Assembly (NCBI RefSeq): GCF_001458775.1
Contig: NZ_CZPZ01000008.1
Span: forward strand, 1 to 64,000
Origin: Candidatus Nitrospira nitrificans
GTDB taxonomy: Bacteria > Nitrospirota > Nitrospiria > Nitrospirales > Nitrospiraceae
Direction of reading: 5' to 3'
DNA: 64,000 nucleotides
This document shows, in pieces, positions 1 through 9,439 of the stretch. The translations under genes and the position numbers were made by a program. Position 1 is the first letter of the stretch, and each line of letters opens with the position of its first letter. The notes below the pieces were generated by a model that saw nothing but the letters and a program-made list of their open reading frames with translations, did not search any database and had not been told where the DNA came from.

Positions 1-482
1 GCCCGCGCGATGCCGATGCGTTGCCGCTGCCCCCCGCTGAGGGCCACCCCCCGCTCCCCCACCCGGGTGGCATACCCGTCCGGCAACTCCTCCCGCACAA
101 ACTCGTCCAGATTGGCGATGCGCGCGGCCTCCCGCACCCGCTCCATGTCGATCTGGTCGGGGAGCACGCCAAAGGCAATATTCGCCGCGAGGCTGTCGTC
201 GGCGACATAGATGTGCTGCGGCACATACCCCAGTTGTTGCTGCCAGGCCGTCACATTCGCCGCCGTGATCGGCAGGCCGTCCACGAGCAGGGAGCCGTGT
301 TGCGGGGCAATCAGCCCCAGAATGAGATCCACGATCGTGGTCTTCCCGGCCCCCGTGCTCCCGACCAACGCGATCGTCGCATTCCGCGGGATCGTCAGCG
401 TGAACTGATCGAGCACCGGCGCGCGCCCCGGGGAGTAGGCGAAGCGAATGTTCCGGAGGACAATCTCCCGCTCAAAGGTCAC
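1..482 (-). CDS. ABC exporter ATP-binding domain (5' part of the ORF; runs off the window)
   Basis: This is the nucleotide-binding half of an exporter-type ABC transporter (MsbA/PglK class), which would power movement of a lipid-linked sugar or lipid across the inner membrane. It reads from a GTG at 482 to the window edge, 160 residues. A Walker A motif GSTGAGKTT lies at residues 41-49, a Q-loop at about 81-90 and the ABC signature LSGGQRQR at 149-156; Walker B and the H-loop are outside the window. The GTG overlaps the TGA stop of the membrane-domain ORF (GTGA, 4 bp), so the two halves that are normally one polypeptide are separate frames here. This may be a translationally coupled split pair or a frameshifted fusion gene. 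The DNA is visibly more GC-rich than the rest of the cluster. Confidence 0.85.
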   Translation of the reverse strand, partial: MTFEREIVLRNIRFAYSPGRAPVLDQFTLTIPRNATIALVGSTGAGKTTIVDLILGLIAPQHGSLLVDGLPITAANVTAWQQQLGYVPQHIYVADDSLAANIAFGVLPDQIDMERVREAARIANLDEFVREELPDGYATRVGERGVALSGGQRQRIGIAR

Positions 483-1549
483 GCGGCGCCGCGCTCGGGC
501 CCCCGCGGCGGGGCCTCGCGGACGGGGACGCGCGCCGACCCTGTCAGCTGCGCTTCCAGCGCCTCCAAGGAGCTCAGATTGAACCGGATCTGCGTGGCGC
601 TACTGAAGAGCTGCTGAAAGGCCGGCAGCAACCGGTAGGCCGTGAAGGCATAGAGGACCAGCACCGGCATCGCGTCGGTGAACGCTCGGTGCGTCGCCAG
701 CAGATAGAGCACCACCCCGATCATCGAGCCAAACGCGAGGCTTTCGATCGCGTAGCGCGGCACCAGCGTCACAGTGGCGCTGAGCCACTGATTCCTGGCA
801 TACACCGCCGACCAGTGCGCAAACCGTTGGGGATAGGCTTGATCTTGGCCCAGAATCTTGAGCTCCTTGATCCCATGCAACATCTCGGTGGCCAGGCGCA
901 CCCGTTCGCGGTGGGCGTGTTTACTGGCCGCGCCCAGGCGGGTCACGAAGTGCCGCACCCCGAGAAACACGCCGGTGTAGAGGGTCCCAAGCACCAGCCC
1001 GACTGAGAGCGCCAACCAGGGATCGACCCACAGCACCAGCAGCAGGAGGCTGAGGACGATGACCCCTTTGGCCAGCGCCTGGAGGGTCGGCGCGACGATG
1101 CCGTTGGTGACGCGGACCACATCCTCCGTGCAGGACACCACCAGGTGTGAGGTATTGTGGTCCAAAAAATAGGCGTAGGGTTGCCGCAAATAGCTCGTGA
1201 GGATCCGCCGGGACAGGTGGTGCCCCAGCCGGCTCGCAAACCGCAAGATGGCCGCCGCGGTGGCGAGCGACACGGCGTTACTGAGGAGCAGGAGCCCCAA
1301 CGCCCCCAGCCCCAAACCGATCAGAAAGCGCTGGGGGGAGTCGAATGCCAGCCCGGTAAACAGCGCGTGCAACCAGCGATTCGTCTCGATCACGGCCGGG
1401 TTGGCCACCACGGCCATGAACGGCAAGATCGAGGTCACGCCCGCGACGTCGATGAAGCCGGCCAGCACCATCGCCCCGAGCAGCAGCGCCGCGCGCCGTT
1501 GGTCCCGGGTGGTCAAGAGCTGCCGCAGTCGTGTCAGGGGAAGCCCCAT
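479..1549 (-). CDS. ABC exporter transmembrane domain (MsbA/PglK-type)
   Basis: This 356-residue protein is the membrane half of the same exporter. Hydrophobic segments are visible at roughly residues 18-44, 70-98, 150-185 and 265-286, with the usual cytoplasmic loop containing a KELKILGQ-type stretch characteristic of PglK-like flippases. The start is placed at ATG 1549 because GGAGACGGAGGC immediately precedes it; the open frame extends upstream to 1648 but that part looks untranslated. The C-terminus (APPRGPERGAA) ends just where related proteins continue into the ATPase domain, and the next frame resumes with FEREIVLRNI, which is typical of the linker. In PglK-type systems the substrate is a lipid-linked oligosaccharide, which fits this locus, but the substrate is inferred. 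Confidence 0.85.
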   Translation of the reverse strand: MGLPLTRLRQLLTTRDQRRAALLLGAMVLAGFIDVAGVTSILPFMAVVANPAVIETNRWLHALFTGLAFDSPQRFLIGLGLGALGLLLLSNAVSLATAAAILRFASRLGHHLSRRILTSYLRQPYAYFLDHNTSHLVVSCTEDVVRVTNGIVAPTLQALAKGVIVLSLLLLVLWVDPWLALSVGLVLGTLYTGVFLGVRHFVTRLGAASKHAHRERVRLATEMLHGIKELKILGQDQAYPQRFAHWSAVYARNQWLSATVTLVPRYAIESLAFGSMIGVVLYLLATHRAFTDAMPVLVLYAFTAYRLLPAFQQLFSSATQIRFNLSSLEALEAQLTGSARVPVREAPPRGPERGAA

Positions 1550-1649
1550 GCCTCCGTCTCCATTCAACGTGACCCTGAGTGACGTTAAAGACTGACCCCG
1601 GCCCGCCGGTCCGCGAGAGCCGCCGCCCGCCCCGTTCAGCTCGGCCACG

Positions 1650-2118
1650 GCAAGGACAGTTCAACTCGGTCAGAGTGATAAATACAACAGGACTTGATCG
1701 TCATCACAAACTTCTTCTCGCGTGAGAGCAGAAATTCACGCCGCTATTGCGACCTGTGCATCGCAATCAAGAACCCGTTATGGCCTCCTATTCTATTGAG
1801 AATACCGTCGGTCTAGTCCTAGTGAATCCCCTCGTCCAATCAATGATGACTTTGAATGGGCATAACCGAAGGGGAGAAGCCTCAGACGACAATGCATGGA
1901 CCTCGCTTACAGAATGACGCTCGATCGAGCTATCCATGTCTCATACACAGAAGATCGATGACGATACGATCGTAATCACTCACGATAATTCGCCGAATGA
2001 GTGAAGGGATAAATCTGGCTACGACCTAGGGGGAATCTGATTTATTCTCTGTCGCGACGTGCTCAAGGGTGGCGCAGCACTGATAAGGAGACGGACCCCG
2101 CATAAACAGACGGTCGCC
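1650..2118. other. Intergenic region, nothing recognised
   Basis: This stretch separates the GC-rich ABC exporter from a series of decayed IS fragments. Short open frames are present, but none has a ribosome binding site or a recognisable family. No clear promoter or terminator could be assigned. Confidence 0.5.
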
Positions 2119-2260
2119 GCGAGCTCACGTTTGATCAGTATCACAAGCCCACCCGCCGGGGGAAGCGATTCCTCGACGAGGTGAATCGCGTCGTGCCGTG
2201 AGTGGAGCTGCGGCATAGTGACTCTGTATTTGGCGCGACGGCGGCTGGCGGCGGGAAGCG
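2119..2260 (+). pseudogene. IS5-type transposase N-terminal remnant
   Basis: Read on the plus strand, the frame gives ELTFDQYHKPTRRGKRF followed by LDEVNRVVP and then a stop. This matches the start of IS5-group transposases, which have a TFxxxxxxxxTRRexFLxEMxxVVPW pattern. The frame is then lost. It is a decayed fragment with no intact open frame and no visible terminal repeats. A second fragment of the same family lies at about 48815-48655. Confidence 0.6.
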
Positions 2261-2424
2261 CGTGGGTAGGTGTATGAGCAGGGGAAATTGGTAGTCCGAC
2301 AGTGGGCACCCCCCCGAGAAAGACGCTCCCGGATCAGCAGATTCCCATCTGATTACCCATGGGGATCAACCCAGGAATATATTTCTCAACGTACAGGTGA
2401 ATCAATCAACCTTCCCCAGGACAA

Positions 2425-2600
2425 CGCGCCGATGTAGACTTTCTGGAGGATGTTCAAGAACGAGCTGGTGCATCATCGGCACGACGAAACTCGTGAGAAG
2501 GCTCGGCGAGATATGTCGGAGTACAGCGAGATCTTCTGTAACCGTCAGGGAGGGGCAAGCAGCGCCCTTCGATATTTCGCGGAAAGACAATGTGACAGTG
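2425..2600 (+). pseudogene. IS3-family transposase OrfB C-terminal remnant
   Basis: The plus strand reads SFWRMFKNELVHHRHDETRE, then KARRDMSEYSEIFCNRQ. This is the conserved C-terminal stretch of IS3-family integrase-core transposases (SFWgxLKxELVHHrxyxTReqArxxixEYIEiFYNrqR). The upstream catalytic domain is missing and the reading frame continues into unrelated sequence. A similar fragment from a related element lies at 25040-25460 on the other strand. Confidence 0.7.
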
Positions 2601-2713
2601 GATTCGCCACGCACAGTACGCACTCAAACAGCTTCGTTCCTCGGACCCTCCATATCATATTCTCAGAGCACCAGAGACGATTGTCCCGCAGCAAGCTACG
2701 GGAATATCACAAG

Positions 2714-5032
2714 TTAAACTGCTACTCGCCCCTCGCTGACAGCGTAATCCAACATATAGCTTGGGAGAGAATTTGATGCCACGCCATTGAGAATCACATG
2801 GATGGGTCTGTCTGCGCGCAGTGATCCTATCGCCTGTTTGACGGCTTGCTTGGAAGTCAGGTTGGCTCTTACGACAAGAAGGAGAAAATCGCAATGACTT
2901 TCCAGCACATTCATCGTAGCTACCGGAAGAATTGGCGGGGCATTTATGAGGACATAGTCAAATTCCTCTCGCAATTGTGACAAGACACGATTGAGTTGAC
3001 CAGCCCGTAATAGGTCGTTCGAGTCAGCTACAGCTTCGCCGGCCGGCATAATCCAGCATGGGACATCAGTGAAAGCACTCATGGCCTGCTGCACCGGAAT
3101 GTCACTTCGGAGACAATCAATAAGCCCATATCGTACCGGTGATTCTAGGAAGGCCCTCAATTCCGGATAGACAAAGTCACAATCCAGCACGAGTACACGC
3201 CTACCAAAATCTCGCGACAGAGTATACCCGAGATTAATGACGGTCGTGGTTTTCCCTTCGCCTTTGATGGCACTCGTCACAGCAACAACCATCGATCCCC
3301 CGGTCGCATTGAGCAACTGCAATCTCGCCGCAGCCACACGATACTGTTCAGCAGCCATAGAGCGAGGGAACAGCTTCGCAACAAATCTCCGGTCGATCTC
3401 GTGCGAACTCGACCGTTCGGCTAGCGGTTGGTTGTTCGGTGCGATCTCCGACTGAGACCTCATGGTCAGTCCCAATGAAGGTCTTGGCAGAGCAGGTGCC
3501 TGGAAATACCCCGAGGTGCTGGCCGTACGCCACAGCGATGAAAAATCAGGGATGGCTGCCAGCAGTCGAGGGCCTGCGAGCAGAAATTCTACATCTTCTG
3601 CGCTTCGGAACTGAGGAGTGAGGTGTTCACGCAAGAGAGACAACCCTGTCCCTAAAACACACCCGAATAGGAACCCCAGTACTAAAACCCTTGGCTTGTT
3701 TGGAATAACCGGCTCCCGCGGCAAAGTGGCGCGATCCAGTATGCGATACTTTCCGCCCTTCTGCCGTTTTCCGATGTTTTCTTCAACCCGTGTATGCAAC
3801 CGCTTATCAAGGAGCATCGCGTAATTGCTCTTCAAATTGTTGTAGTCTCGTTCGAGAACGAGCAACTCCTGTTCAACGGCAGGCGACCTATCGAGACGTC
3901 TTTCAAGATCTCTCTTGGTAGTGCGCAGTTGGTCTAGACGTTGGCGGAGAAGAGCTATCTCGGTTCGCTCTTCGCTCTGCTGTTTCAACAGATCCTGAAG
4001 GACCGGGTCCAGCGGCGTCGTTTTGTCCACCCGAAGCGCATCCGGACCATATACATTCGTCAACTCCTCTTCAGTTTGCCGAATTTCCTCCTTCGTTAAG
4101 ATGATCTCGGGATATCCATCCCAAAATTCAGCTCTGAGTTTGACGAGCTTCTCTCGGAGTTCCTTTAGGTGCCGAAATAGTGGATCGGGTTCCATCGAGC
4201 GTGTGGTTCCACTCCTAAAATTCGACTGTCCGGTCGTACGATACAGGTGAACCTCTTGATTCAGCGTGCCAAGTTTGTCGGAGTGACGCTGAAGACTCTC
4301 GTTCGTGGCGGCGATCTCTGCTTCTACTCGATCCAAGGCCCGAAGGTTTGTGTCCGTCTGCTGAGGAAGGTTACCGAGATGAGACTTCTTGAAGTTACTG
4401 ATGTTTTCCTCTCTCTTCTCCAGCTCGCGTTTCATCAATCGAAGTTCTTCTTCGAGAAACTCGCCCGTGCCCTCGATCTCTTTCTCACGCTCACTGTTAT
4501 TCTCCTCAATGAATTTGTCTGCGATTCGGGCAGTCACCTGCCTGGCCGCTTGTGGGTCCCGATCCAGAAAGGAGACCACAAAGCCATCAACCAAGTTCTG
4601 CAAACCTTTTCCGCCGGCTGGGTCGATCATGGCCCGCTCAACCTTCGTCATGCCTGCCAACTCAATCCAACTCGCTACCTCACCTTGGCCATTAGATCCA
4701 TCCCGGCGCAGACTGAGTTCCTTTGCTATCACCTCCAAGAAATCTTGACTGATAATTTGTTTCTGAATAAGAAAGAGCTGCCTCTCGAAATGTTCATCCG
4801 CTCTTTCTCCCTTATTGATAACTTGATCGATCCCCTTGCGTTCTTCCACCACGATCAGCGTCTGTGATTGATAGTATTGAGGAGCAATCAGCAAATACCC
4901 GATGGCCAAGGTCAAAGAAAAAGCTATCGCACCCGCAATAACCCACTTGTTGCGTGATGCGATGAGTGCATACTCGCGAACGGAAGCCATCCCTGTTTGT
5001 TCTACTGAGGCGGTTGACTCAGGATATTGCAT
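2714..5032 (-). CDS. Wzz/BY-kinase-like polysaccharide copolymerase (Wzc-type)
   Basis: This 772-residue inner-membrane protein should control polysaccharide chain length and assembly. A first membrane segment lies near residues 30-55, a long periplasmic coiled-coil region spans about 170-420, and a second membrane segment lies around 440-460 just after an NKPR-type proline-rich motif. The C-terminal cytoplasmic kinase domain begins near 580 with a Walker A motif IKGEGKTTT and a Walker A' motif VLVLDCDF. The Walker B position reads DYVLINAPP, with Asn where an Asp is expected, and the C-terminus (SYMLDYAVSEGRVAV) lacks a tyrosine cluster. Kinase activity may therefore be weak or absent. The start at 5032 is preceded by GGAGGG with 5-nt spacing. 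It follows the initiating-transferase fusion gene. Confidence 0.9.
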   Translation of the reverse strand: MQYPESTASVEQTGMASVREYALIASRNKWVIAGAIAFSLTLAIGYLLIAPQYYQSQTLIVVEERKGIDQVINKGERADEHFERQLFLIQKQIISQDFLEVIAKELSLRRDGSNGQGEVASWIELAGMTKVERAMIDPAGGKGLQNLVDGFVVSFLDRDPQAARQVTARIADKFIEENNSEREKEIEGTGEFLEEELRLMKRELEKREENISNFKKSHLGNLPQQTDTNLRALDRVEAEIAATNESLQRHSDKLGTLNQEVHLYRTTGQSNFRSGTTRSMEPDPLFRHLKELREKLVKLRAEFWDGYPEIILTKEEIRQTEEELTNVYGPDALRVDKTTPLDPVLQDLLKQQSEERTEIALLRQRLDQLRTTKRDLERRLDRSPAVEQELLVLERDYNNLKSNYAMLLDKRLHTRVEENIGKRQKGGKYRILDRATLPREPVIPNKPRVLVLGFLFGCVLGTGLSLLREHLTPQFRSAEDVEFLLAGPRLLAAIPDFSSLWRTASTSGYFQAPALPRPSLGLTMRSQSEIAPNNQPLAERSSSHEIDRRFVAKLFPRSMAAEQYRVAAARLQLLNATGGSMVVAVTSAIKGEGKTTTVINLGYTLSRDFGRRVLVLDCDFVYPELRAFLESPVRYGLIDCLRSDIPVQQAMSAFTDVPCWIMPAGEAVADSNDLLRAGQLNRVLSQLREEFDYVLINAPPILPVATMNVLESHCDFLLLVVRANLTSKQAVKQAIGSLRADRPIHVILNGVASNSLPSYMLDYAVSEGRVAV

Positions 5033-5124
5033 GCATACCCTCCGAACAGCTTCCGTTACGGTATTACAGTCTAGCGAGACTCAGATAGAAGACGCACCGC
5101 AGAATCGACGACACATCTCTAGAC

Positions 5125-7656
5125 TTACAAGGTACTAACCGGCAATGCCGAAGACTCCGGATCTGAGACGCAGGTTTGGAACATCGGAACGATCTCTTTG
5201 AGTCGTTCGAGTAATACACCGGCCGCATCGCCATAACTTGCAGCCTCCAAACCAGACAGCTTTTCTCGAAACTCTTCGAAGTTGAGTTGGCTTACTGTCC
5301 GGATCTGCAAGATTTTCTCCAAGGATGATCGCACGGCAACCTCTCCCTCACCGACTAATTCCTCATACAGCTTTTCCCCAGGACGGAGTCCGACGAATCG
5401 AATAGGAATATCCTTCCCCGGATTGAGCCCGGACAATCGTATCAGACTCCGAGCAATATCAAGGACTTTGATTTGCTCTCCCATATCCAGGATATAAATG
5501 TGGCCTTGCTCGCCGATGGTTGCCGCCTGAAGCACCAACTGAACTGCTTCAGGGATCAGCATAAAGTATCGTCGGATCTCCGGGTGTGTAACAGTGACGG
5601 GTCCACCGGCCCTGATTTGTTCCTGGAATCGCAGCAACACACTGCCACTGCTCCCAAGAACATTGCCAAAGCGTACCAGAAGGAAGCGAGTCCGACTAGT
5701 CCTTGCAATATCCTGGATAACAAGTTCAGCTACTCGTTTGGTAGCTCCCATCACGCTTGATGGATTGACCGCTTTATCAGTCGAAATATGCACGAATTGC
5801 TCGACCCCGTAGAGGCTCGCGGCTTCAGCCGTTACACGTGTGCCGATGCAGTTATTCTTCACGGCCTCCATGGGATTCAGCTCCACGAGAGGCACATGCT
5901 TGTGCGCTGCCGCATGAAACAAGATCTGTGGTTTATACTCTTCCAGCACCGAACAGAGCCGCTGGGCATCGGTCACATCACCAATCAACGGGACAACGGG
6001 GAAAACAAGTCTTCGATCATCTAATTCTTTATGAATGTTGTACAAACTGTTCTCATGTCGCTCATAGAGCAAGAGCACTTTGGGCTCGAACAAGGCAATT
6101 TGACGAGCCAATTCCGACCCAATCGACCCGCCGGCACCGGTAATCAGCACACACTTGCCCCTAACCATCTGTCTCGTCGCTTCCTTGTCAAGATCAATGG
6201 GAGCTCTTGACAAAAGGTCCGGGATCGAAACATTGCGGATCTGACTGACGGCACTTTGGTCCGTGAGAAGTTCCTCCTTGGCGGGCAAGGTTTTGATTGA
6301 TATGTTATACGGCTCCAATGTGATAACGAGGTCTCGCAGAAACTCAGGAGTCGCATTCGGTTCCGCAACCACCACTACTTCCGGTTTGAGCCCTTCTACA
6401 AGCTTGGGAAGATCCCGCACTGTGCCCAACACTCTGACTCCATGGATGCGCTGATTAAGAAGACCAGCGTTATCGTCGACAAATCCGATCGGCTGACAGT
6501 TGAATATCGTTCGAGTTTTCATCTCCCGAACGACGCGTTCGCCTGAGTCTCCAGCGCCGACGACCAAAACTCTCCGCTTTTTCTGAAAAATCGGTTTATC
6601 ACGAAGAACGCGAGCGGGCAATCTCACTCCGGCCAGAAGGCCGATGAGCAGGATGGCATCTATGGCAAATATAGAACGCGGGTAACTATAAATCCCCATC
6701 ACCCAATGAACCCAGCCATAAAATACGACCGTACTTGTTAAGACCCCCCCTATAATATTTTGGAGATCCCACAGACTCGTATACCTCCACAAACCTTCGT
6801 TCAGGCCAAACAAGGCAAACGCTACTCCTCGAATGGCCACCAGCGCGAGTACTGTTTGCTCGAAGGTGTGAAGCTCCCCATCGGGGATGCTCCCATCATA
6901 TCTCAGGGCGAATGCAAAGTAGTTTGCCAGAAGGATCAAACCCACATCAAGAACGACAACAATTGGTTTTCGCCACCTCATAATAAAGGACGACAGACTC
7001 GTCCAAGGAGAGGCCAGGGAAGGCTCGACAGCGGCCTTTAGTTCAGGATGTGTGAAAACTACTACCGGAAGCCCAGCAATATGCAGCAATGTTTGTATGA
7101 TAATGGCGAGATCGAGGCGCAAAGACATATGCCGGATATAGAACTTTGCCAATCGAAGCTTTTCCGGAAGAACTTTAAGCTGATATTCTTCTTCGGGATT
7201 TGATGAATACGCGAGGATCGACGCCTCATCGATATATCTCAACGAGGCCAAGTCTGTAATCCCAGGACGGACCGTGAGCACTTCAGAAAACTCAGAACGT
7301 AGGCGTTCAACATAACGCGGGACTTCCGGCCTTGGGCCGACAAAGCTCATATCACCGACGAGAACATTCCATAGCTGGGGCAGTTCATCGAGCTTGCATT
7401 TCCGTAGTATTCGACCGATTCTCGTAATGCGAGAATCTTGTCCTACTGTAAGAGGCAAGCCGGAACCAGGAGCATCCACAGCCATGGTTCTGAATTTCTG
7501 TATGGCGAAGGGACGAAACCCCTGTCCTACTCGAATCTGACGAAAGATCACCGGGCCCTGAGAATCCAGCTTGATCAATACGGAAATGATCGCCAGCAGT
7601 GGCGCCGTAAACACCAACCCCAGGGCGGCCATGCAGACGTCAAATGTGCGTTTCAT
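5125..7656 (-). CDS. Fusion: initiating phosphoglycosyl transferase (PglC-like) + nucleotide-sugar 4,6-dehydratase (WbpM/FlaA1-like)
   Basis: This 843-residue protein joins two activities that are normally separate. Residues 1-205 form a bacterial sugar transferase (WcaJ/PglC class): a membrane hairpin near 10-30, the catalytic Asp90-Glu91 in KLDELPQLW, and the GDMSFVGPRP motif. It would transfer a phosphosugar to undecaprenyl phosphate. The rest is a WbpM/PglF-type UDP-GlcNAc 4,6-dehydratase: about four membrane segments (225-345), a first Rossmann motif VVGAGDSGERVV, then the SDR domain with ITGAGGSIGSE, HISTDKAVNPSSVMGATKR (Met replaces the usual catalytic Tyr, as in this family) and RPGEKLYEEL. 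The ATG at 7656 overlaps the upstream aminotransferase stop as TGATG, so the two are coupled. A GTG one codon upstream is also possible. Confidence 0.92.
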   Translation of the reverse strand: MKRTFDVCMAALGLVFTAPLLAIISVLIKLDSQGPVIFRQIRVGQGFRPFAIQKFRTMAVDAPGSGLPLTVGQDSRITRIGRILRKCKLDELPQLWNVLVGDMSFVGPRPEVPRYVERLRSEFSEVLTVRPGITDLASLRYIDEASILAYSSNPEEEYQLKVLPEKLRLAKFYIRHMSLRLDLAIIIQTLLHIAGLPVVVFTHPELKAAVEPSLASPWTSLSSFIMRWRKPIVVVLDVGLILLANYFAFALRYDGSIPDGELHTFEQTVLALVAIRGVAFALFGLNEGLWRYTSLWDLQNIIGGVLTSTVVFYGWVHWVMGIYSYPRSIFAIDAILLIGLLAGVRLPARVLRDKPIFQKKRRVLVVGAGDSGERVVREMKTRTIFNCQPIGFVDDNAGLLNQRIHGVRVLGTVRDLPKLVEGLKPEVVVVAEPNATPEFLRDLVITLEPYNISIKTLPAKEELLTDQSAVSQIRNVSIPDLLSRAPIDLDKEATRQMVRGKCVLITGAGGSIGSELARQIALFEPKVLLLYERHENSLYNIHKELDDRRLVFPVVPLIGDVTDAQRLCSVLEEYKPQILFHAAAHKHVPLVELNPMEAVKNNCIGTRVTAEAASLYGVEQFVHISTDKAVNPSSVMGATKRVAELVIQDIARTSRTRFLLVRFGNVLGSSGSVLLRFQEQIRAGGPVTVTHPEIRRYFMLIPEAVQLVLQAATIGEQGHIYILDMGEQIKVLDIARSLIRLSGLNPGKDIPIRFVGLRPGEKLYEELVGEGEVAVRSSLEKILQIRTVSQLNFEEFREKLSGLEAASYGDAAGVLLERLKEIVPMFQTCVSDPESSALPVSTL

Positions 7657-8813
7657 CACCGGCGGTTCCTCTTGATAAGCTCACGAACGGTCTCAATCAC
7701 ACGATTGACCTCGCCCTCCGTCATCTTCGAGTACAACGGCAATGAAACGATCCGTTCGAATGCTCTGCTAGCAACGGGGAAATCCTCAGGTCGGTAGCCT
7801 CCCCTGTCCCGATGATAGGGATGCAAATGGAGGGGAATAAAGTGCACGCTGCAGCCGATACCGGCTTGTTGCAGTTGCCGGATGAATTCATCGCGACCGA
7901 TCTGCAAACGATCCAGATTCAACTGAATGACGTACAGATGCCATGCATGCTGTACATGGGACGCGGCTGGAGGACACATTATCTCGGGGAGATCGTGAAA
8001 ACCTTCCTGATACAGAGTGGTATAGTGTTCGCGTCCTTTCCAAAAACGTTCACACTTCTTCAATTGAGCCAAACCAAGCGCCGCGGCGATATCCGTCAGA
8101 TTGTACTTAAAACCAGGCGAGAGTATTTCGTAATACCACGAACCTTGCGCAGAGTAGCGATTCCACGCATCTCGACTGAGACCATGCAAACTCATCATCC
8201 GCATGCGAGCCGCCCATTCGGCGTTATTCGTGGTAACCATTCCGCCTTCGCCTGTGGTGATATTCTTCGTCGCGTAGAATGAAAAACACGTGGCATCAGA
8301 GATCCCGCCGATCATTTTGCCATGATATCGAGCCGGCAAAGCATGGGCGGCATCTTCGATCACGTATAGATTATGATTCTGTGCGATCGTGTGAATGGGT
8401 TTCAGGTCGCACGGATGCCCAGCAAAATGGACAGGAATGATCGCTTTCGTTTTATCTGTGATGGCCTGTTGGATACAATCCGTGTTTAGATTCAGCGTGT
8501 CCGGCATGCAATCGATCAGAACTGGTCGAGCTTTGAAGTAGGTCACCACCTCAGCCGTTGCGGCAAAGGTCATTGTCGGGACCAGCACTTCATCCCCCTC
8601 GCTCACACCAGCTGCTTCAAGGGCAAGATGGAGGGCGGCCGTACAGGAATTAACTGCGACAGCGTGCTCAGCTCCAACCATTGCGGCAAATTCCCGCTCA
8701 AATTCCCGCACCTTGGGCCCCGTTGTCAACCAACCAGAGCGAAGTACCTCCACTACTTCTGATACTTCTTCTTCGCCAACATCAGACCTATGAAAAGGCA
8801 AAAATTCTTTCAT
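7656..8813 (-). CDS. DegT/DnrJ/EryC1/StrS-family PLP aminotransferase (PseC/PglE-like)
   Basis: This 385-residue cytosolic sugar aminotransferase carries the PLP lysine in FYATKNITTGEGG (Lys183), the EDAAHA motif at about 153-158 and the GWLTTGPKV segment typical of PseC/PglE/ArnB-type enzymes. Those enzymes aminate a 4-keto-6-deoxy nucleotide sugar, exactly the product expected from the dehydratase half of the gene overlapping its 3' end, so the pair probably makes a UDP-4-amino-4,6-dideoxy-sugar that the PglC-like half then loads onto lipid. The start ATG at 8813 has AGGAG with good spacing. The exact sugar configuration cannot be read from the sequence. Confidence 0.92.
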   Translation of the reverse strand: MKEFLPFHRSDVGEEEVSEVVEVLRSGWLTTGPKVREFEREFAAMVGAEHAVAVNSCTAALHLALEAAGVSEGDEVLVPTMTFAATAEVVTYFKARPVLIDCMPDTLNLNTDCIQQAITDKTKAIIPVHFAGHPCDLKPIHTIAQNHNLYVIEDAAHALPARYHGKMIGGISDATCFSFYATKNITTGEGGMVTTNNAEWAARMRMMSLHGLSRDAWNRYSAQGSWYYEILSPGFKYNLTDIAAALGLAQLKKCERFWKGREHYTTLYQEGFHDLPEIMCPPAASHVQHAWHLYVIQLNLDRLQIGRDEFIRQLQQAGIGCSVHFIPLHLHPYHRDRGGYRPEDFPVASRAFERIVSLPLYSKMTEGEVNRVIETVRELIKRNRR

Positions 8814-9195
8814 TCACAGATCTCCTCTTCGGCTAACAAACATGCCCGCCCAGAGCTCTACTTTCCCATAATTCCGGAAAAGCACAACCCACCTTTGGAG
8901 GGGCCATGAAGCTGTATCTGTTGAAGAAAAATACCCCAAGGATCAAATGAGATCAATCCTACAACATTAGAAGGCTCAAGGCTATTGAGGAATATTGAAT
9001 TAGAGTTTTATAATCTCTAAGGGTTGATGTGGCTAAGCGGAGCCACCTTCAGGAAGAACAGATCACCATAGAGTTTCTCTGCCCTGATTACAAATTGTAT
9101 CGCCATGGGACTGCCGTCGATTGCCAGAAGATTCTCTATTTAAAACATATATTTACATGAGAAAGCTTACGGGGTTTTATTCAGCTAGATTGCAG
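8814..9195. other. Intergenic region upstream of the aminotransferase gene
   Basis: This AT-richer stretch may hold the promoter for the aminotransferase and dehydratase-fusion operon, but no convincing -35/-10 pair was identified. No gene or RNA was recognised. Confidence 0.4.
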
Positions 9196-9375
9196 TATTT
9201 CGACGTGCTTTCTTGTAAATAGGCAATCCGGGCTGAACTGGTGGCATTGCGTAGTGTTCTGCAAGAAATCCATGGAGGCTGGAAGGAGATGCAGACCGAT
9301 CTCGATGCCTAGCTGGCGGAGTACAATCAGCAGCGGCCGCATGAGGGGCGCTAAGGTGCAGGGTGACATCTTGAC
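9196..9375 (+). pseudogene. IS481/IS3-like integrase-core C-terminal remnant
   Basis: The plus strand reads EIHGGWKEMQTDLDA, a stop, LAEYNQQRPHEGR and another stop. This is the characteristic end of IS481-type transposases (xLQxDLDxWLxxYNxxRPHqGr). Two stops interrupt about 40 codons and no upstream catalytic domain is left. Confidence 0.6.
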
Positions 9376-9439
9376 CTATACAAATGATCGTGCGCACAGC
9401 CTTATCGTTTCCACTTCATCAAACACGTTGCGTCCATGA

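Noticed and set aside
2019-2309. 96-residue minus-strand open frame
   Set aside because: It lies antisense to the IS5-type remnant at 2119-2260, has no ribosome binding site and matches no family I recognise.
4247-4867. 206-residue plus-strand open frame
   Set aside because: It is an antisense shadow of the coiled-coil region of the Wzc-like gene, where codon composition keeps the reverse frame open.
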